From Phaeospirillum sp. (GTDB taxonomy: Bacteria; Pseudomonadota; Alphaproteobacteria; Rhodospirillales; Magnetospirillaceae), in NCBI GenBank assembly GCA_030651575.1, contig JAUSFB010000044.1:273178-337177 (forward strand): a DNA stretch of 64,000 bases. Reading direction: 5' to 3'. Under the pieces are notes generated by a model that was not told the origin of the DNA, ran no database searches, and saw nothing but the letters and a program-made list of their open reading frames with translations. The position numbers and the translations under genes were made by a program. Positions 35,797 through 47,237 of the stretch are shown piece after piece (within the stretch, counting starts at the first letter, position 1; each line of letters begins with the position of its first letter).

Positions 35797-36240
35797 ATGC
35801 TGATCAACGGGTTTAATTCCGATGGCGTCGTTACCGTAAACCGGGTTGTTTTGCGCCAGGGGCGCACCATCGACGATCTGGAGGAGCGGGTGGCCCTGCT
35901 GTGCGAGAACGTCAAGACTTGGCATTCCGAAACCGGTTTCATCGGCGGCTTCGTGTGCCTGAATTCGGGCATGATTTCCAACGAGGGCTCCAATATCGGT
36001 CGGCCGGTGGAATCCCCCCTGGCGGGGCGCGAGGCGCTGATCGTCACCTTCTGGCGCAGCTTTGACGAGCACGAGCAATCCCACCGCAGTCCGACCTTTC
36101 AGCCGCTGTTCCAAAATGTCATCGAGCTGTGCGAGAACGGCAATGAAGAGATCGCCTACACCATGCTGTGGCAGGGCAAGGCCTATGGCCCGGAGGAGGC
36201 CAAGGCGGCTCAACGCGCCAAGACCGTCCACGGAGGATGA
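35797..36240 (+). CDS. Hypothetical protein, possible dimeric alpha-beta barrel fold
   Basis: A 147-residue soluble protein I do not recognise with confidence. LVTF-like (IVTFWRSFDEHEQSHRS) and ETGFIGGFVCLNSG segments recall antibiotic-biosynthesis-monooxygenase-like or DUF proteins of the dimeric alpha-beta barrel class, but no active site is evident. The start is ATG 35797 with GGGAGGG about 6 nt upstream; six further codons upstream are not supported. It is divergent from the GNAT-NUDIX gene and convergent with nagB. Confidence 0.7.
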   Translation: MLINGFNSDGVVTVNRVVLRQGRTIDDLEERVALLCENVKTWHSETGFIGGFVCLNSGMISNEGSNIGRPVESPLAGREALIVTFWRSFDEHEQSHRSPTFQPLFQNVIELCENGNEEIAYTMLWQGKAYGPEEAKAAQRAKTVHGG

Positions 36241-36252
36241 TCCCCGCCGCCA

Positions 36253-37059
36253 CTATTCCTTGGATACCACCGCCTGGCGGAGCCAGTCCTGTCCGCCTCG
36301 CTCGGACCGGGTCGCGGCCTCGGCGGCGTAGTCGTCGCCAAAGCGCAGGGCCGCCGCCGCCGCCGTGTCCAGCAGCATCACCGCATCCGCATGCATCTGA
36401 AGCGACGACGCCGGCACCCTGGCGGTGATTGGACCTTCGACCGCCTTGGCCACGGTCTCGGCCTTGGCCGCGCCGGTCGCCAGCAGCAAGACGCGCCGCG
36501 CCGCCAGGATGGTTCCGATTCCCATGGTGACGGCGGCCTTGGGCACTTCGTCCGGGGATGGGAAGCCGGGGCGGTTGACGGTGCGGGTGGAGGCGCTGAG
36601 GGCGGTGGGATGGGTCAGGGCGGACAGGCTGCACCCCGGCTCGTTAAAGCCGATATGGCCGTTCACGCCAAGGCCGAGAATCTGAAGGTCAAGGCCGCCG
36701 GCCGCCGCGATCCGGCGGTCGAAGGCGGCGCAGGCGGCGGTGACGTCGCCGTCCGGGATGCCGTCCAGCAGATGGATGCGCGACGGATCGAGATTGACCC
36801 GCTCGATCAGATTGCGGCGAACCGCCCAGGTGCAACTGGCGGGATGGTCGGCCGGCAGGTCCATGTATTCGTCGAGGCCGAAGACGGTGATGCCGGAAAA
36901 GTCCAGATGGCGTCGCGCCAGTTCCTCGTACAGGCCCAGCGGCGTCGCGCCGGCGGCCAGCCCCAGCACGGCGCGCGGGTTGCGCGTCACCAGTTCGGCG
37001 ACCAGGGCGGCGGCTCGCAGACTGACGGCCCCGGCATCGGCTTCGACCTGAATCAGCAT
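36253..37059 (-). CDS. nagB: Glucosamine-6-phosphate deaminase
   Basis: NagB converts glucosamine 6-phosphate to fructose 6-phosphate and ammonia. The 268-residue protein shows LGLAAGATPLGLYEEL (phosphate loop), FGLDEYMDLP with the catalytic Asp, LGLGVNGHIGFNEPG, and TMGIGTILAARRVLLLATG. The start is probably ATG 37059, with AGAAGGG about 9 nt upstream; a TTG at 37068 overlapping the mtnA stop is possible. nagA and a PTS are not nearby, so it may serve amino-sugar or cell-wall recycling. It is co-directional with mtnA. Confidence 0.92.
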   Translation of the reverse strand: MLIQVEADAGAVSLRAAALVAELVTRNPRAVLGLAAGATPLGLYEELARRHLDFSGITVFGLDEYMDLPADHPASCTWAVRRNLIERVNLDPSRIHLLDGIPDGDVTAACAAFDRRIAAAGGLDLQILGLGVNGHIGFNEPGCSLSALTHPTALSASTRTVNRPGFPSPDEVPKAAVTMGIGTILAARRVLLLATGAAKAETVAKAVEGPITARVPASSLQMHADAVMLLDTAAAAALRFGDDYAAEAATRSERGGQDWLRQAVVSKE

Positions 37060-37064
37060 GGGGC

Positions 37065-38153
37065 TCAACCCTTCTCCGGGAACAACGCTTTCAGGCCTTC
37101 GGGGCTGGCGGCGCAGATGCCGCGTTCGGTGATCAGGCCGGTGACGAGGCGGGCCGGCGTGACGTCAAAGCCGTAATTGATGGCGTTGGAACCGTCGGGA
37201 ATCACCTGGACCTCCACCACCGAGCCGTCGGGGGCCTTGCCGAAGATGTGGCTCTGCTCACGCGGGGATCGCTCCTCGATGGGGATCTCCCTGACCCCGT
37301 CGGCGACGGTCCAGTCGATGGTCGGGCTGGGCAGACCCACATAGAACGGCACGTTGTTGTCCTTGGCGGCCAGCGCCTTCAGATAGGTTCCGATCTTGTT
37401 GCAGACATCGCCGTTGCGGGTGGTGCGGTCGGTGCCGACGATGACGAGGTCCACCAGACCGTGCTGCATCAGATGGCCGCCGGTATTGTCGGCGATGACG
37501 GTATGCGGTACGCCGTGCCAGTTCAGTTCGCGCGCCGTCAGGCTGGCGCCCTGGTTGCGCGGCCGGGTCTCGTCGACCCAGACATGGACGGGAATGCCGG
37601 CGTCGAAGGCCTTGTAGATGGGGGCGATGGCGGTGCCCCAATCCACCGTCGCCAGCCAACCGGCATTGCAGTGGGTCAGCACGTTGACGCGCTCGCCCTT
37701 GCGCCGGTGAATCTCGGCGATGATCCTGGCTCCATGCTCGCCCAGAGCGGAATTGGCGGCGGAATCCTCGTCGCAGATGGCGGCGGCGCGGGCATAGGCG
37801 GCCCCGCCGCGCTCGGCCACCGGCAGCGGTCGCAAGCAGGCGATCATCTCGTCCAGCGCCCATTTCAGGTTGATGGCGGTGGGCCGCGTGGCGTGCAGTA
37901 CCCGATAGGCGTGATCCAGCCCGGCGTCGGAAGCGTCGGTCAGGGCCGCCAGCGCCACGCCATAGGCGGCGGTGGCGCCGATCAGCGGCGCGCCGCGCAC
38001 CCACATATCGCGGATGGCGTCCTCGGCATCGGCCAGCGTCCGCAGCGTCACCGTCACGAAGTCGTGCGGCAGGCGGGTCTGGTCGATGATCTCGACTCCA
38101 CGTCCGTCGGCCGCCAGCCAGATGGTGCGAAAGGGGGTGCCGTTGATCTTCAT
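37065..38153 (-). CDS. mtnA: S-methyl-5-thioribose-1-phosphate isomerase
   Basis: MtnA isomerises methylthioribose 1-phosphate to the ribulose form in methionine salvage; in some alphaproteobacteria it also feeds DHAP-type shunts. The 362-residue protein has [34 protein letters not shown] with the catalytic Cys, and [19 protein letters not shown] with the catalytic Asp. The C-terminal PLIxERG-like end ([16 protein letters not shown]) is also present. The ATG at 38153 begins [12 protein letters not shown]. It lies 5 bp before nagB and probably shares its transcript. No other mtn gene is in the window. Confidence 0.95.
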   Translation of the reverse strand: MKINGTPFRTIWLAADGRGVEIIDQTRLPHDFVTVTLRTLADAEDAIRDMWVRGAPLIGATAAYGVALAALTDASDAGLDHAYRVLHATRPTAINLKWALDEMIACLRPLPVAERGGAAYARAAAICDEDSAANSALGEHGARIIAEIHRRKGERVNVLTHCNAGWLATVDWGTAIAPIYKAFDAGIPVHVWVDETRPRNQGASLTARELNWHGVPHTVIADNTGGHLMQHGLVDLVIVGTDRTTRNGDVCNKIGTYLKALAAKDNNVPFYVGLPSPTIDWTVADGVREIPIEERSPREQSHIFGKAPDGSVVEVQVIPDGSNAINYGFDVTPARLVTGLITERGICAASPEGLKALFPEKG

Positions 38154-38295
38154 GCGCTACGCTCTCCGGGATGGGTCGGGGCACTGTAATGCAAGCCGGG
38201 ACCAGTTTCCAGCCGGGCCGCCATGCAGGCTGGACGCGACTTTTATCGGCGTTTCATGCTATGGTCATCTGGCTGGGCGGTATCGGGAGGATATC

Positions 38296-38490
38296 ATGCC
38301 GAACATTTTCGAGATGGCCGGGCGACGCGGCGAACGCGCCACCGGCGACGCGCGCGATCATGACGAGCTGGACTACATGGCGACGGAAGGCAGGGCGAGA
38401 ACCGACGATCCCCGTCTGAAATATGTCCCCAGGCTGCAAACCCAATCCACCGACGCCCTGCTGGAAATCGCCCCCGGCCGCAAGCCTTGA
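38296..38490 (+). CDS. Small hypothetical protein (64 aa)
   Basis: A 64-residue hydrophilic, Arg/Asp-rich protein beginning MPNIFEMAGRRGERATG and ending APGRKP. Support comes from GGGAGG spaced 5 nt before the ATG and from a frame that ends 3 bp before the convergent VF530 gene. It has no membrane segment and no known motif, and is probably disordered. Confidence 0.6.
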   Translation: MPNIFEMAGRRGERATGDARDHDELDYMATEGRARTDDPRLKYVPRLQTQSTDALLEIAPGRKP

Positions 38491-38493
38491 CCT

Positions 38494-38715
38494 TCAGGGC
38501 TTTGGCAGGTTGAGGAACAGTTCCTCGACCTTCTGGCGCGCCCATGGCGTTTTCCTGAGGAAGTTCAGGCTGGACTTGATGCTGGGCTTGTTGAAAAAGC
38601 ACTGAAGGTTGATGTGCTGGCAAAGCCCGGCCCAGCCGTAATGGGCCACCAAGCTGGTAAGCACGGTCTCCAGGGTGATGCCGTGAAGCGGATTCTTGGG
38701 TTGTTCTGCGAGCAT
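38494..38715 (-). CDS. VF530 family (DUF2132) DNA-binding-like protein
   Basis: A 73-residue protein with the complete VF530 pattern: [40 protein letters not shown] and [10 protein letters not shown]. The family has a winged-helix-like fold and is thought to bind DNA; its role is unknown. ATG 38715 is the family-typical start. It lies 7 bp after the patatin gene on the same strand and is probably co-transcribed with it. Confidence 0.88.
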   Translation of the reverse strand: MLAEQPKNPLHGITLETVLTSLVAHYGWAGLCQHINLQCFFNKPSIKSSLNFLRKTPWARQKVEELFLNLPKP

Positions 38716-38722
38716 CGCCCTT

Positions 38723-39856
38723 TTACCTCTCCCGCGTGGTGATCGCCTTGCGGGCCAGGATGCGGTCGCACATGGAGGTGGTGTCCCAGGATGAATGCTG
38801 GCCCAGGGCCGGCAGAATCTCGGGCCAGGCCTTCTTGAAGGTCTCGCGTCCCAGGTCGCGCAGATGGACCAAAAAGTCCCAGGACGGGGCGTCCTTGGAA
38901 TAGATCCCCAGCTTCGCCATATCCTCGTCGGCATGGATGCGGTGCAGGTTGACCCGCCGGAAGGGATGCTGACGGGCGGGCGGCTCCTTGATCATGCCGG
39001 CGTCGATCAGCCGGTTGATGGTCTCGATGGCGTTGACCTCGTGCACCAGCGAGGCGTTGAAGGTCACCTCGTTGAGGCGGTCCAGCATCTGGCGCGGCCC
39101 CAGCGGCGGCCCGGCGCGGTGCAGTGGGTTCAGCGTCACCACCACCAGATCGTCGGCGTCGGTCTCGCGCATGCATTCGATCAGGGGAGTGAGCGGCGGA
39201 TTGCCCATATAGCCGCCATCCCAATAGGCGCGGTCGCCGATACTGACGCTTTGGAAGCTGGTGGGCAGGCACGAGGTGGCCTTGATCACATCGGGCGACA
39301 CCGCGCCGTCGATGAACAACTGACGACGGCAGTCGGCGATATCGGTGGCGGCCACCGCCAGCATGGGCGTGCCTTCCTGCGGCAGGGCGAAGATGGCGGG
39401 AATCTCGGGCAGAACCTCGCGCAGCACCGTGTTGAGGGTGGCGCCGAGGCCGGTTTCGGCCGGGTGTCCCGAAGCCGTCGCCACGTCGGCCCAGCGGGCG
39501 GCGGCGGTGTCGTCGATGTTCCAGTCCTGGGCCAGACCGATGGCGGAGACAAAGGGATTGCCGCCCCAGAAGGCGGTGCGGGCCACGGTCTCCCACAGCT
39601 CGCGGATCTTGCCGCGCGCCGCCTCGGCCATGCGCCGGGCGCGGGCGGTGGCGGGGCCGGGCAAGGCGGCGCCCTCGTGAAAGCCATAGGTCAGAGCGGT
39701 GGCGGTCAAGGCGCCCGATGACGACCCGCTGACCCCGACGATGTGAAGCTGGCCGTTGACGACTTCGTCCAACAGGGCGTCCAGCACCCCCCAGGTAAAA
39801 GCGCCATGAACGCCGCCGCCTTGCAGGGCCAGCGCGATTTTATGCGTCTTAGCCAT
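38723..39856 (-). CDS. Patatin-like phospholipase
   Basis: A 377-residue cytoplasmic patatin-family lipid acyl hydrolase. It contains the oxyanion loop GGGVHGAF (residues 13-20), the nucleophile elbow GSSSG (Ser46 in [11 protein letters not shown]), and [10 protein letters not shown] carrying the catalytic Asp. The Ser-Asp dyad is therefore intact. The N-terminus has no signal peptide. Likely substrates are phospholipids or polyhydroxyalkanoate-granule lipids, as suggested for related alphaproteobacterial proteins; this is an inference. It is upstream of the VF530 gene. Confidence 0.9.
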   Translation of the reverse strand: MAKTHKIALALQGGGVHGAFTWGVLDALLDEVVNGQLHIVGVSGSSSGALTATALTYGFHEGAALPGPATARARRMAEAARGKIRELWETVARTAFWGGNPFVSAIGLAQDWNIDDTAAARWADVATASGHPAETGLGATLNTVLREVLPEIPAIFALPQEGTPMLAVAATDIADCRRQLFIDGAVSPDVIKATSCLPTSFQSVSIGDRAYWDGGYMGNPPLTPLIECMRETDADDLVVVTLNPLHRAGPPLGPRQMLDRLNEVTFNASLVHEVNAIETINRLIDAGMIKEPPARQHPFRRVNLHRIHADEDMAKLGIYSKDAPSWDFLVHLRDLGRETFKKAWPEILPALGQHSSWDTTSMCDRILARKAITTRER

Positions 39857-39982
39857 GAATCCTAGCCTCCCAGATGTCGCGGAACCCCGATCTTTTTTCC
39901 GAGCCTACTCCTGCTGTTGGGCATGAGCAACCTGACTCCGGCCGCGACCCGCGCTATGCTGGCTTCCTCGCAGGGGATAGAG

Positions 39983-40399
39983 ATGGGGGGTGAGATGGCT
40001 GACAAGAAATACAACGCGCCCGAGCGGCGCAGTTTCCCGACCGGAACCGTGATCTTCCGCGAGGGTGATGTGGGTCACGAGGCCTATATGCTGCAACAGG
40101 GCACCGTGCGGATCTTCAAGACGGTGGCCGGCAAACGGGTCACCATCGGCCGGATCTGGCCGTTCCAGGTGTTCGGCGAACTGTCCATGATGGACGACGA
40201 GCCCCGCATGGCCGGCGCCGTGGTCGATGACGACGCCACCTGTCTGGTGCTGGAAAAGGACTCGATCCGCGCCATGATGGAGCAGGCGCCGCCGGGCCTG
40301 AACACCCTGGTCCAGTCGCTACTGAGCACCATCCGGGCCATGGGCAAGGACCTGGCCGACGCCAAGGCGACGCTGTTGGAACACGGGATCGACGGCTAG
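39983..40399 (+). CDS. Cyclic nucleotide-binding domain protein
   Basis: A 138-residue single-domain protein with a cNMP-binding beta-roll (about residues 15-110). FREGDVGHEAYMLQQGTVRI and FGELSMMDDEPRMAGAVVDD correspond to the family phosphate-binding cassette. A short C-terminal helix follows and there is no HTH, so it is not a Crp-type transcription factor. ATG 39983 (AGGGGATAGAG upstream) is preferred; ATG 39995 is possible. It lies 10 bp before the AEC transporter gene, so the pair is likely co-transcribed. Confidence 0.82.
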   Translation: MGGEMADKKYNAPERRSFPTGTVIFREGDVGHEAYMLQQGTVRIFKTVAGKRVTIGRIWPFQVFGELSMMDDEPRMAGAVVDDDATCLVLEKDSIRAMMEQAPPGLNTLVQSLLSTIRAMGKDLADAKATLLEHGIDG

Positions 40400-40409
40400 G
40401 ACGGCCCCG

Positions 40410-41357
40410 GTGGATTCCATTCTCCAGGCCTTGCTTCCCATCGTCGCGCTGGTCGCGCTGGGGCATCAGATGCGGTCGCGGCGCTGGGTCGACGACGGGT
40501 TTTGGCTGCCGGCCGAGCGCGCCACCTTGTTCATCTTCTTTCCGGCGCTGCTGGTGGTCAGCTTGGCCCGGGCCAAGCTGACCGGCCTGCCGGTCGCCGG
40601 AATCATGGCGGCGGAGGGGATCGCCGTCCTCGTCCTCCTCGGCGTGGGGATGGTCGCGGCGACGCGGCTGGCGCGACCGCCGTTCCACCTTGACGGCCCC
40701 GCTTTCACTTCGCTGCTGCAATGCGCCACCCGCCCCAACACCTATGTGGGGCTTGCCGCCAGCGCCGGGCTGTGGGGAACCGAGGGCGTCGCCCTGGTCG
40801 CCATCTGCACCGCCATGGTGGTGCCGCTGGTCAATCTGGTCTTTGTTCCCATCATGCTGCGCTGGGGCCGGTCGGATACCGGAGCGGCGTTCGGTTGGCG
40901 GACCACCTTGGTTCCCATCGCCACCAATCCGCTGATCATCGCCTGCCTGATCGGCATCGGCCTCAATCTGTCGGGCCTGACCCTGACCCAGCCGGTGGCG
41001 ACGTTGCTCGACATTCTGGCGGGGGCCTCGCTGCCGCTGGGCCTGCTGGCGGTGGGAGCGGGGCTTTCCCTGCGGACCCTGCGAAGCGCCGGAACGGCGG
41101 TGGCGCTGGCCATCGCCGCCAAAATGGCGGCATTGCCGCTTCTGGTGCTGATCGTGGGGCGGGTGGTCGGGTTGGACGGGCTGACCCTGACCGTCTGCGT
41201 CGTCTACGCCGCCCTGCCCGCCGCGCCAGTGTCTTATGTTTTCGCCCGCCAGATGGGCGGCGACGCGCCGCTGGTCGCCACCATGCTGTCGGCCCAGACC
41301 CTGGCGGCGGGAGTGCTGATGCCGTTGTGGATCTGGCTGGTCGGGAGCGGGCCATAA
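40410..41357 (+). CDS. AEC (auxin efflux carrier) family transporter
   Basis: A 315-residue inner-membrane protein with about ten hydrophobic helices in two halves, matching the Mem_trans/AEC family. GHQMRSRRWVDDGFW near the N-terminus, NTYVGLAASAGLWG, and the C-terminal region LPAAPVSYVFARQMGGD are typical of bacterial AEC permeases. Substrates in the family include malate, malonate and amino acids; none can be assigned here. The GTG at 40410 starts 10 bp after the cNMP-binding gene. It is upstream of, but probably not part of, the leucine operon. Confidence 0.87.
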   Translation: MDSILQALLPIVALVALGHQMRSRRWVDDGFWLPAERATLFIFFPALLVVSLARAKLTGLPVAGIMAAEGIAVLVLLGVGMVAATRLARPPFHLDGPAFTSLLQCATRPNTYVGLAASAGLWGTEGVALVAICTAMVVPLVNLVFVPIMLRWGRSDTGAAFGWRTTLVPIATNPLIIACLIGIGLNLSGLTLTQPVATLLDILAGASLPLGLLAVGAGLSLRTLRSAGTAVALAIAAKMAALPLLVLIVGRVVGLDGLTLTVCVVYAALPAAPVSYVFARQMGGDAPLVATMLSAQTLAAGVLMPLWIWLVGSGP

Positions 41358-41361
41358 ACTG

Positions 41362-41395
41362 CTTGCGGCGGGATTAAAAAAACGTATGCTCGTTT
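41362..41395 (+). promoter_or_regulatory. Putative promoter and operator of the leucine operon
   Basis: CTTGCG (41362-41367) and TATGCT (41385-41390) are spaced by 17 bp, giving a start near 41397. AAACG and CGTTT flank the -10 box symmetrically (41380-41384 and 41391-41395), as expected for a repressor site. The TetR protein coded at 49130-49735 is one possible binder. Confidence 0.4.
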
Positions 41396-41427
41396 AACGC
41401 TTTTGACCGTTTGAAGGGGACTGTCCG

Positions 41428-42597
41428 ATGTCGGCTTTCAATTCCGCGCTGAACTTCGATCTGGGTGAGACCGCAGACATGCTGCGCGACTCGGTGGCCG
41501 CCTTTGCCGCCGACGTGATCGCGCCACGCGCCGCCGAGATCGACCGCAGCAACGAGTTCCCCAACGAGCTGTGGCCCAAGCTGGGCGAGATGGGCCTGTT
41601 GGGCATCACCGTCGAGGAAGAGTACGGCGGCGCCGGCATGAGCTATCTGGAACATGTGATCGCGGTGGAGGAAATCTCGCGCGCTTCGGCCTCGGTCGGC
41701 TTGTCCTACGGCGCTCACTCCAACCTGTGCGTCAACCAGATCCGCCGCAACGGCACCGAGGCCCAAAAGCGGAAATACCTGCCCAAGCTGATCTCCGGCC
41801 AATATATCGGCGCCCTGGCCATGAGCGAGCCCAATGCCGGCTCGGACGTGGTCAGCATGAAGCTGAAGGCGGAAAAGAAGGGCGACCGCTATATCCTCAA
41901 CGGCTCGAAAATGTGGATCACCAATGGCCCCGACGCCGATGTGATCGTGGTCTATGCCAAGACCGATGTGTCCGCCGGATCGCGCGGCATCACCGCCTTC
42001 CTGGTGGAAAAGACCTTCAAGGGTTTCTCGGTCGCCCAGAAGCTGGACAAGCTGGGCATGCGCGGTTCCAACACCGGCGAACTGGTGTTCCAGGATTGCG
42101 AAGTGCCGGAGGAAAACGTCCTCAACGCCGTCGGCAAGGGCGTCAACGTCTTGATGAGCGGCCTCGATTACGAGCGCGTCGTGCTGACCGGCGGGCCTCT
42201 CGGCATCATGGCCGCCTGCATGGATATCGTGGTGCCCTATGTCCACGAGCGCGAGCAGTTCGGCCAGCCCATCGGTATGTTCCAGTTGATGCAGGGCAAA
42301 CTGGCCGACATGTACACCACCTTCAACGCCTGCCGCGCCTATACCTATGCGGTGGCCAAGGCCTGCAACCGGGGCGAGACCAACCGCAAGGACGCCGCCG
42401 GCGTGATCCTCTACGCCGCAGAAAAGGCCACCTGGATGGCCCTGGAGGCGATCCAGACCCTGGGCGGCAACGGCTATATCAACGAGAACGCCACCGGCCG
42501 CCTGCTGCGTGACGCCAAGCTCTATGAGATCGGCGCCGGCACCAGCGAAATCCGCCGCATGCTGATCGGCCGCGAACTGTTCGAAGAGACCAAATAG
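41428..42597 (+). CDS. liuA: Isovaleryl-CoA dehydrogenase
   Basis: An FAD acyl-CoA dehydrogenase that oxidises isovaleryl-CoA to 3-methylcrotonyl-CoA, passing electrons to ETF. The 389-residue sequence has [39 protein letters not shown] and the IVD-type catalytic site [16 protein letters not shown], with Glu249 placed in the isovaleryl position rather than the usual acyl-CoA dehydrogenase position. It is the first gene of an operon whose products complete the pathway. GAAGGGG lies upstream of the ATG. A tandem repeat separates it from liuB. Confidence 0.95.
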   Translation: MSAFNSALNFDLGETADMLRDSVAAFAADVIAPRAAEIDRSNEFPNELWPKLGEMGLLGITVEEEYGGAGMSYLEHVIAVEEISRASASVGLSYGAHSNLCVNQIRRNGTEAQKRKYLPKLISGQYIGALAMSEPNAGSDVVSMKLKAEKKGDRYILNGSKMWITNGPDADVIVVYAKTDVSAGSRGITAFLVEKTFKGFSVAQKLDKLGMRGSNTGELVFQDCEVPEENVLNAVGKGVNVLMSGLDYERVVLTGGPLGIMAACMDIVVPYVHEREQFGQPIGMFQLMQGKLADMYTTFNACRAYTYAVAKACNRGETNRKDAAGVILYAAEKATWMALEAIQTLGGNGYINENATGRLLRDAKLYEIGAGTSEIRRMLIGRELFEETK

Positions 42598-42635
42598 CGC
42601 CGTCACCCTCCCCGGCGGGAGAAAGACGAAAACTC

Positions 42636-42831
42636 CGACGAGCCGAAAGGCCCGGAGTTACGGCCAAGGGCCGGCGCTGCCCAGGGTGCGAAAGCCAAGC
42701 GAACGGAGTTCGCGCTTAGGCGGCCCGAGGGATAAATCGACGAGCCGAAAGGCTCGGAGTTGCGGCCAAGGGCCGGCGCGCCCCATGGCGCGAAAGCCAA
42801 GCGAACGGAGTTCGCGCCCGGCGACTGAGGG
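42636..42831. repeat. Tandem pair of 102-bp dispersed repeats (copies B and C) inside the leucine operon
   Basis: Two units begin with CGACGAGCCGAAAGG at 42636 and 42738 and end near GAGGGA. Each carries GAGCC-GAAA-GGCTC (a GNRA-type tetraloop hairpin, with one mismatch in the first unit), a GGCC-AAG-GGCC stem and the core with GCGAAC-GGA-GTTCGC. The second unit shares about 50 nt with copy A at 28375. The pair fills most of the 245-bp gap between liuA and liuB. Confidence 0.85.
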
Positions 42832-42842
42832 ACTTAGAAACA

Positions 42843-44450
42843 ATGACCACCATCAAAAGCTCCATCAATCCCCGCTCGGACGAGTTCAAGGCCAATGCCG
42901 AGGTCATGGAGGCCACCGTCGCCGACATGAAACGGGTGGTGGCCGAGGTCAAGATGGGCGGCGGCCCCGCCATGCGCGAACGTCATCTGGCCCGCGGCAA
43001 GCTGCTGCCGCGAGAACGCATCCGCCGGCTGCTGGATGTGGGCTCGCCCTTTCTGGAATTCTCCCAGCTGGCCGCCTGGGACATGTATTCCAAGGATGTG
43101 ATGGGAGCCGGCATCATCACCGGCATCGGCTCGGTCCAGGGCCAGGAATGCATGATCGTCGCCAATGACGGCACGGTGAAGGGCGGCAGCTACTACCCCA
43201 TGACGGTCAAGAAGCACCTGCGCGCCCAGGAGATCGCCAAGGAGAACAACCTTCCCTGTATCTATCTGGTGGAATCGGGCGGTGCCAACCTGCCCAACCA
43301 GGACGAGGTGTTTCCCGACCGCGACCATTTCGGCCGGATCTTCTACAATCAGGCCCAGATGTCGGCCATGGGCATCCCGCAGATTTCGGTGGTGCACGGG
43401 TCATGCACCGCCGGCGGGGCCTATATCCCGGCCATGAGCGATGAAAGCGTCATCGTCCGCAATCAGGGCACCATCTTCCTGGGGGGGCCGCCGCTGGTCA
43501 AGGCCGCCACCGGCGAGGTGGTCAGCGCCGAGGAGTTGGGCGGGGCCGACGTGCATTGCCGGGTCTCCGGCGTGACCGATCACTACGCCCAGGACGACGG
43601 CCATGCCCTGGCCATCGCGCGGCGCATCGTCGGCAACCTCAACCGCGTCAAGCCGGTCGGCCTTGACATCGCCAAGCCGGAAGAGCCGCTCTACGACCCG
43701 CGCGAGATCTACGGCATCATTCCCGCCGACCGCCGCAAGCCCTATGACGTGCGCGAGGTCATCGCCCGCATCGTCGACGGCTCGCGCCTTGACGAGTTCA
43801 AGCAGAACTACGGGACCACCCTGGTTACCGGTTTCGCCCGTATCTGGGGCTATCCGGTGGGGATCGTGGCCAATAATGGCATCTTATTCTCGGAATCGGC
43901 GCAAAAAGGCGCGCATTTCGTCGAGCTGTGCAGCCAGCGCGGTATTCCGCTGGTCTTCCTGCAAAATATCACCGGTTTCATGATCGGCAAGAAGTACGAG
44001 GCCGGCGGCATCGCCAAGGACGGGGCCAAGATGGTCACCGCCGTGGCCTGCGCCAAGGTGCCGCGCTTCACCGTTCTGATCGGCGGCAGCTTTGGCGCCG
44101 GCAATTACGGCATGTGCGGCAGGGCCTACCAGCCGCGCATGTTGTTCATGTGGCCCAACGGCCGCGTTTCGGTGATGGGGGGCGAGCAGGCCGCCAACGT
44201 CATGGCCCAGATCAAGCGTGACGCCATGGAGGCCAAGGGTCAAAGCTGGCCCACGGCGGACGAGGAAGCCTTCAAGACTCCCATCCGCGACCAGTACGAA
44301 ACCCAGGGCCACCCCTATTATGCCGGCGCCCGGCTGTGGGACGACGGCCTGGTCGATCCGGCCGAGACCAGAACCGTGCTGGCGCTGGGTCTGTCGGCCG
44401 CCTTCAACGCCACCATCGAACAGACGCGCTTTGGCGTGTTCCGGATGTGA
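42843..44450 (+). CDS. liuB: Methylcrotonyl-CoA carboxylase beta subunit (carboxyltransferase)
   Basis: A 535-residue carboxyltransferase subunit that moves CO2 from biotin (on the alpha subunit) to 3-methylcrotonyl-Co[36 protein letters not shown], the acyl-CoA site [20 protein letters not shown] and [19 protein letters not shown] are hallmarks of the MCC beta subunit. The order liuA-B-C-D-E supports the leucine assignment over propionyl-CoA carboxylase. The ATG at 42843 follows the tandem repeats; its ribosome binding site, GAGGGACTTAG, overlaps the repeat end. Confidence 0.96.
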   Translation: MTTIKSSINPRSDEFKANAEVMEATVADMKRVVAEVKMGGGPAMRERHLARGKLLPRERIRRLLDVGSPFLEFSQLAAWDMYSKDVMGAGIITGIGSVQGQECMIVANDGTVKGGSYYPMTVKKHLRAQEIAKENNLPCIYLVESGGANLPNQDEVFPDRDHFGRIFYNQAQMSAMGIPQISVVHGSCTAGGAYIPAMSDESVIVRNQGTIFLGGPPLVKAATGEVVSAEELGGADVHCRVSGVTDHYAQDDGHALAIARRIVGNLNRVKPVGLDIAKPEEPLYDPREIYGIIPADRRKPYDVREVIARIVDGSRLDEFKQNYGTTLVTGFARIWGYPVGIVANNGILFSESAQKGAHFVELCSQRGIPLVFLQNITGFMIGKKYEAGGIAKDGAKMVTAVACAKVPRFTVLIGGSFGAGNYGMCGRAYQPRMLFMWPNGRVSVMGGEQAANVMAQIKRDAMEAKGQSWPTADEEAFKTPIRDQYETQGHPYYAGARLWDDGLVDPAETRTVLALGLSAAFNATIEQTRFGVFRM

Positions 44451-44454
44451 CGCC

Positions 44455-45231
44455 ATGACATCGCCCCTGCTGATCGAGACCAAGGGTTCCGTGCGATACG
44501 TCACCCTCAACCGGCCCGACCGCCACAACGCCTTCGACGACGGCCTGATCGGGGAGTTGACTCAGGCTTTCCTGGCGGTGGAGGATTGCCGCGCCGTGGT
44601 GCTGCAAAGCACCGGCAAGAGCTTTTCCGCCGGCGGCGACCTTGCCTGGATGAAGCGCATGGCCGGCAACAGCCCGGCCGCCAATCTGACCGACGCCAAG
44701 GCGCTGTCGGGACTGATGGAAGCCATCGACACCTGCCCGCGCCCGGTGATCGGGGTGGTCCAGGGGGCGGCCTATGGCGGCGGCGTCGGTCTGGTGGCGT
44801 GCTGCGATCTGGTGGTCGCCTCGGACAGCGCCAGCTTTTGCCTGTCCGAGGTCAAGCTGGGCCTGATCCCCGCCGCCATCAGCCCGTTTGTAGTCCGCGC
44901 CATGGGCGGCCGCGCCGCCCGGCGCTACTCCATCACCGCCGAGGTCTTCACCGCCGCCACCGCTCAGGCCTTCGGGCTGGTGCACGAAGTGATGGGCGCC
45001 GACCGGCTGGGAGAGGTTCGCGACGCCTGGCTGGCCAAGCTGCTGGCCAACGGCCCCAAGGCCATGGCCGCCGCCAAGACCTTGATCCGCCGCGCCACCG
45101 ACGATCCGCTGGACGGGACTTTGCGCGATTGGACGGCGGCGCGGATCGCCGATATCCGCGCCAGCGACGAAGGCCGGGAGGGCGTCGCCGCCTTTCTGGA
45201 AAAGCGTAAGCCGATTTGGGTGGAGGGTTAG
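44455..45231 (+). CDS. liuC: Methylglutaconyl-CoA hydratase (enoyl-CoA hydratase family)
   Basis: A 258-residue crotonase-fold enzyme, expected to hydrate 3-methylglutaconyl-CoA to HMG-CoA. NRPDRHNAFDDGLIGEL, SAGGDLAWMKRMA (oxyanion-hole region) and GVVQGAAYGGGVGLVACCD are visible, followed by SEVKLGLIPAAISPFV. Its place between the two carboxylase subunits is the usual one in proteobacterial leucine operons. The ATG at 44455 is 4 nt after the liuB stop. Confidence 0.93.
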   Translation: MTSPLLIETKGSVRYVTLNRPDRHNAFDDGLIGELTQAFLAVEDCRAVVLQSTGKSFSAGGDLAWMKRMAGNSPAANLTDAKALSGLMEAIDTCPRPVIGVVQGAAYGGGVGLVACCDLVVASDSASFCLSEVKLGLIPAAISPFVVRAMGGRAARRYSITAEVFTAATAQAFGLVHEVMGADRLGEVRDAWLAKLLANGPKAMAAAKTLIRRATDDPLDGTLRDWTAARIADIRASDEGREGVAAFLEKRKPIWVEG

Positions 45232-45236
45232 CCCCG

Positions 45237-47233
<1,997 letters not shown>

Positions 47234-47237
<4 letters not shown>

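Noticed and set aside
38154..38295. Possible SAM riboswitch upstream of mtnA, suggested by the methionine-salvage role
   Set aside because: No SAM-I, SAM-II or SAM-V core could be folded or recognised in the 142-bp region.
42598..42842. The tandem repeats read as a CRISPR array
   Set aside because: There are only two 102-bp units with internal hairpins, no spacer pattern and no cas genes.
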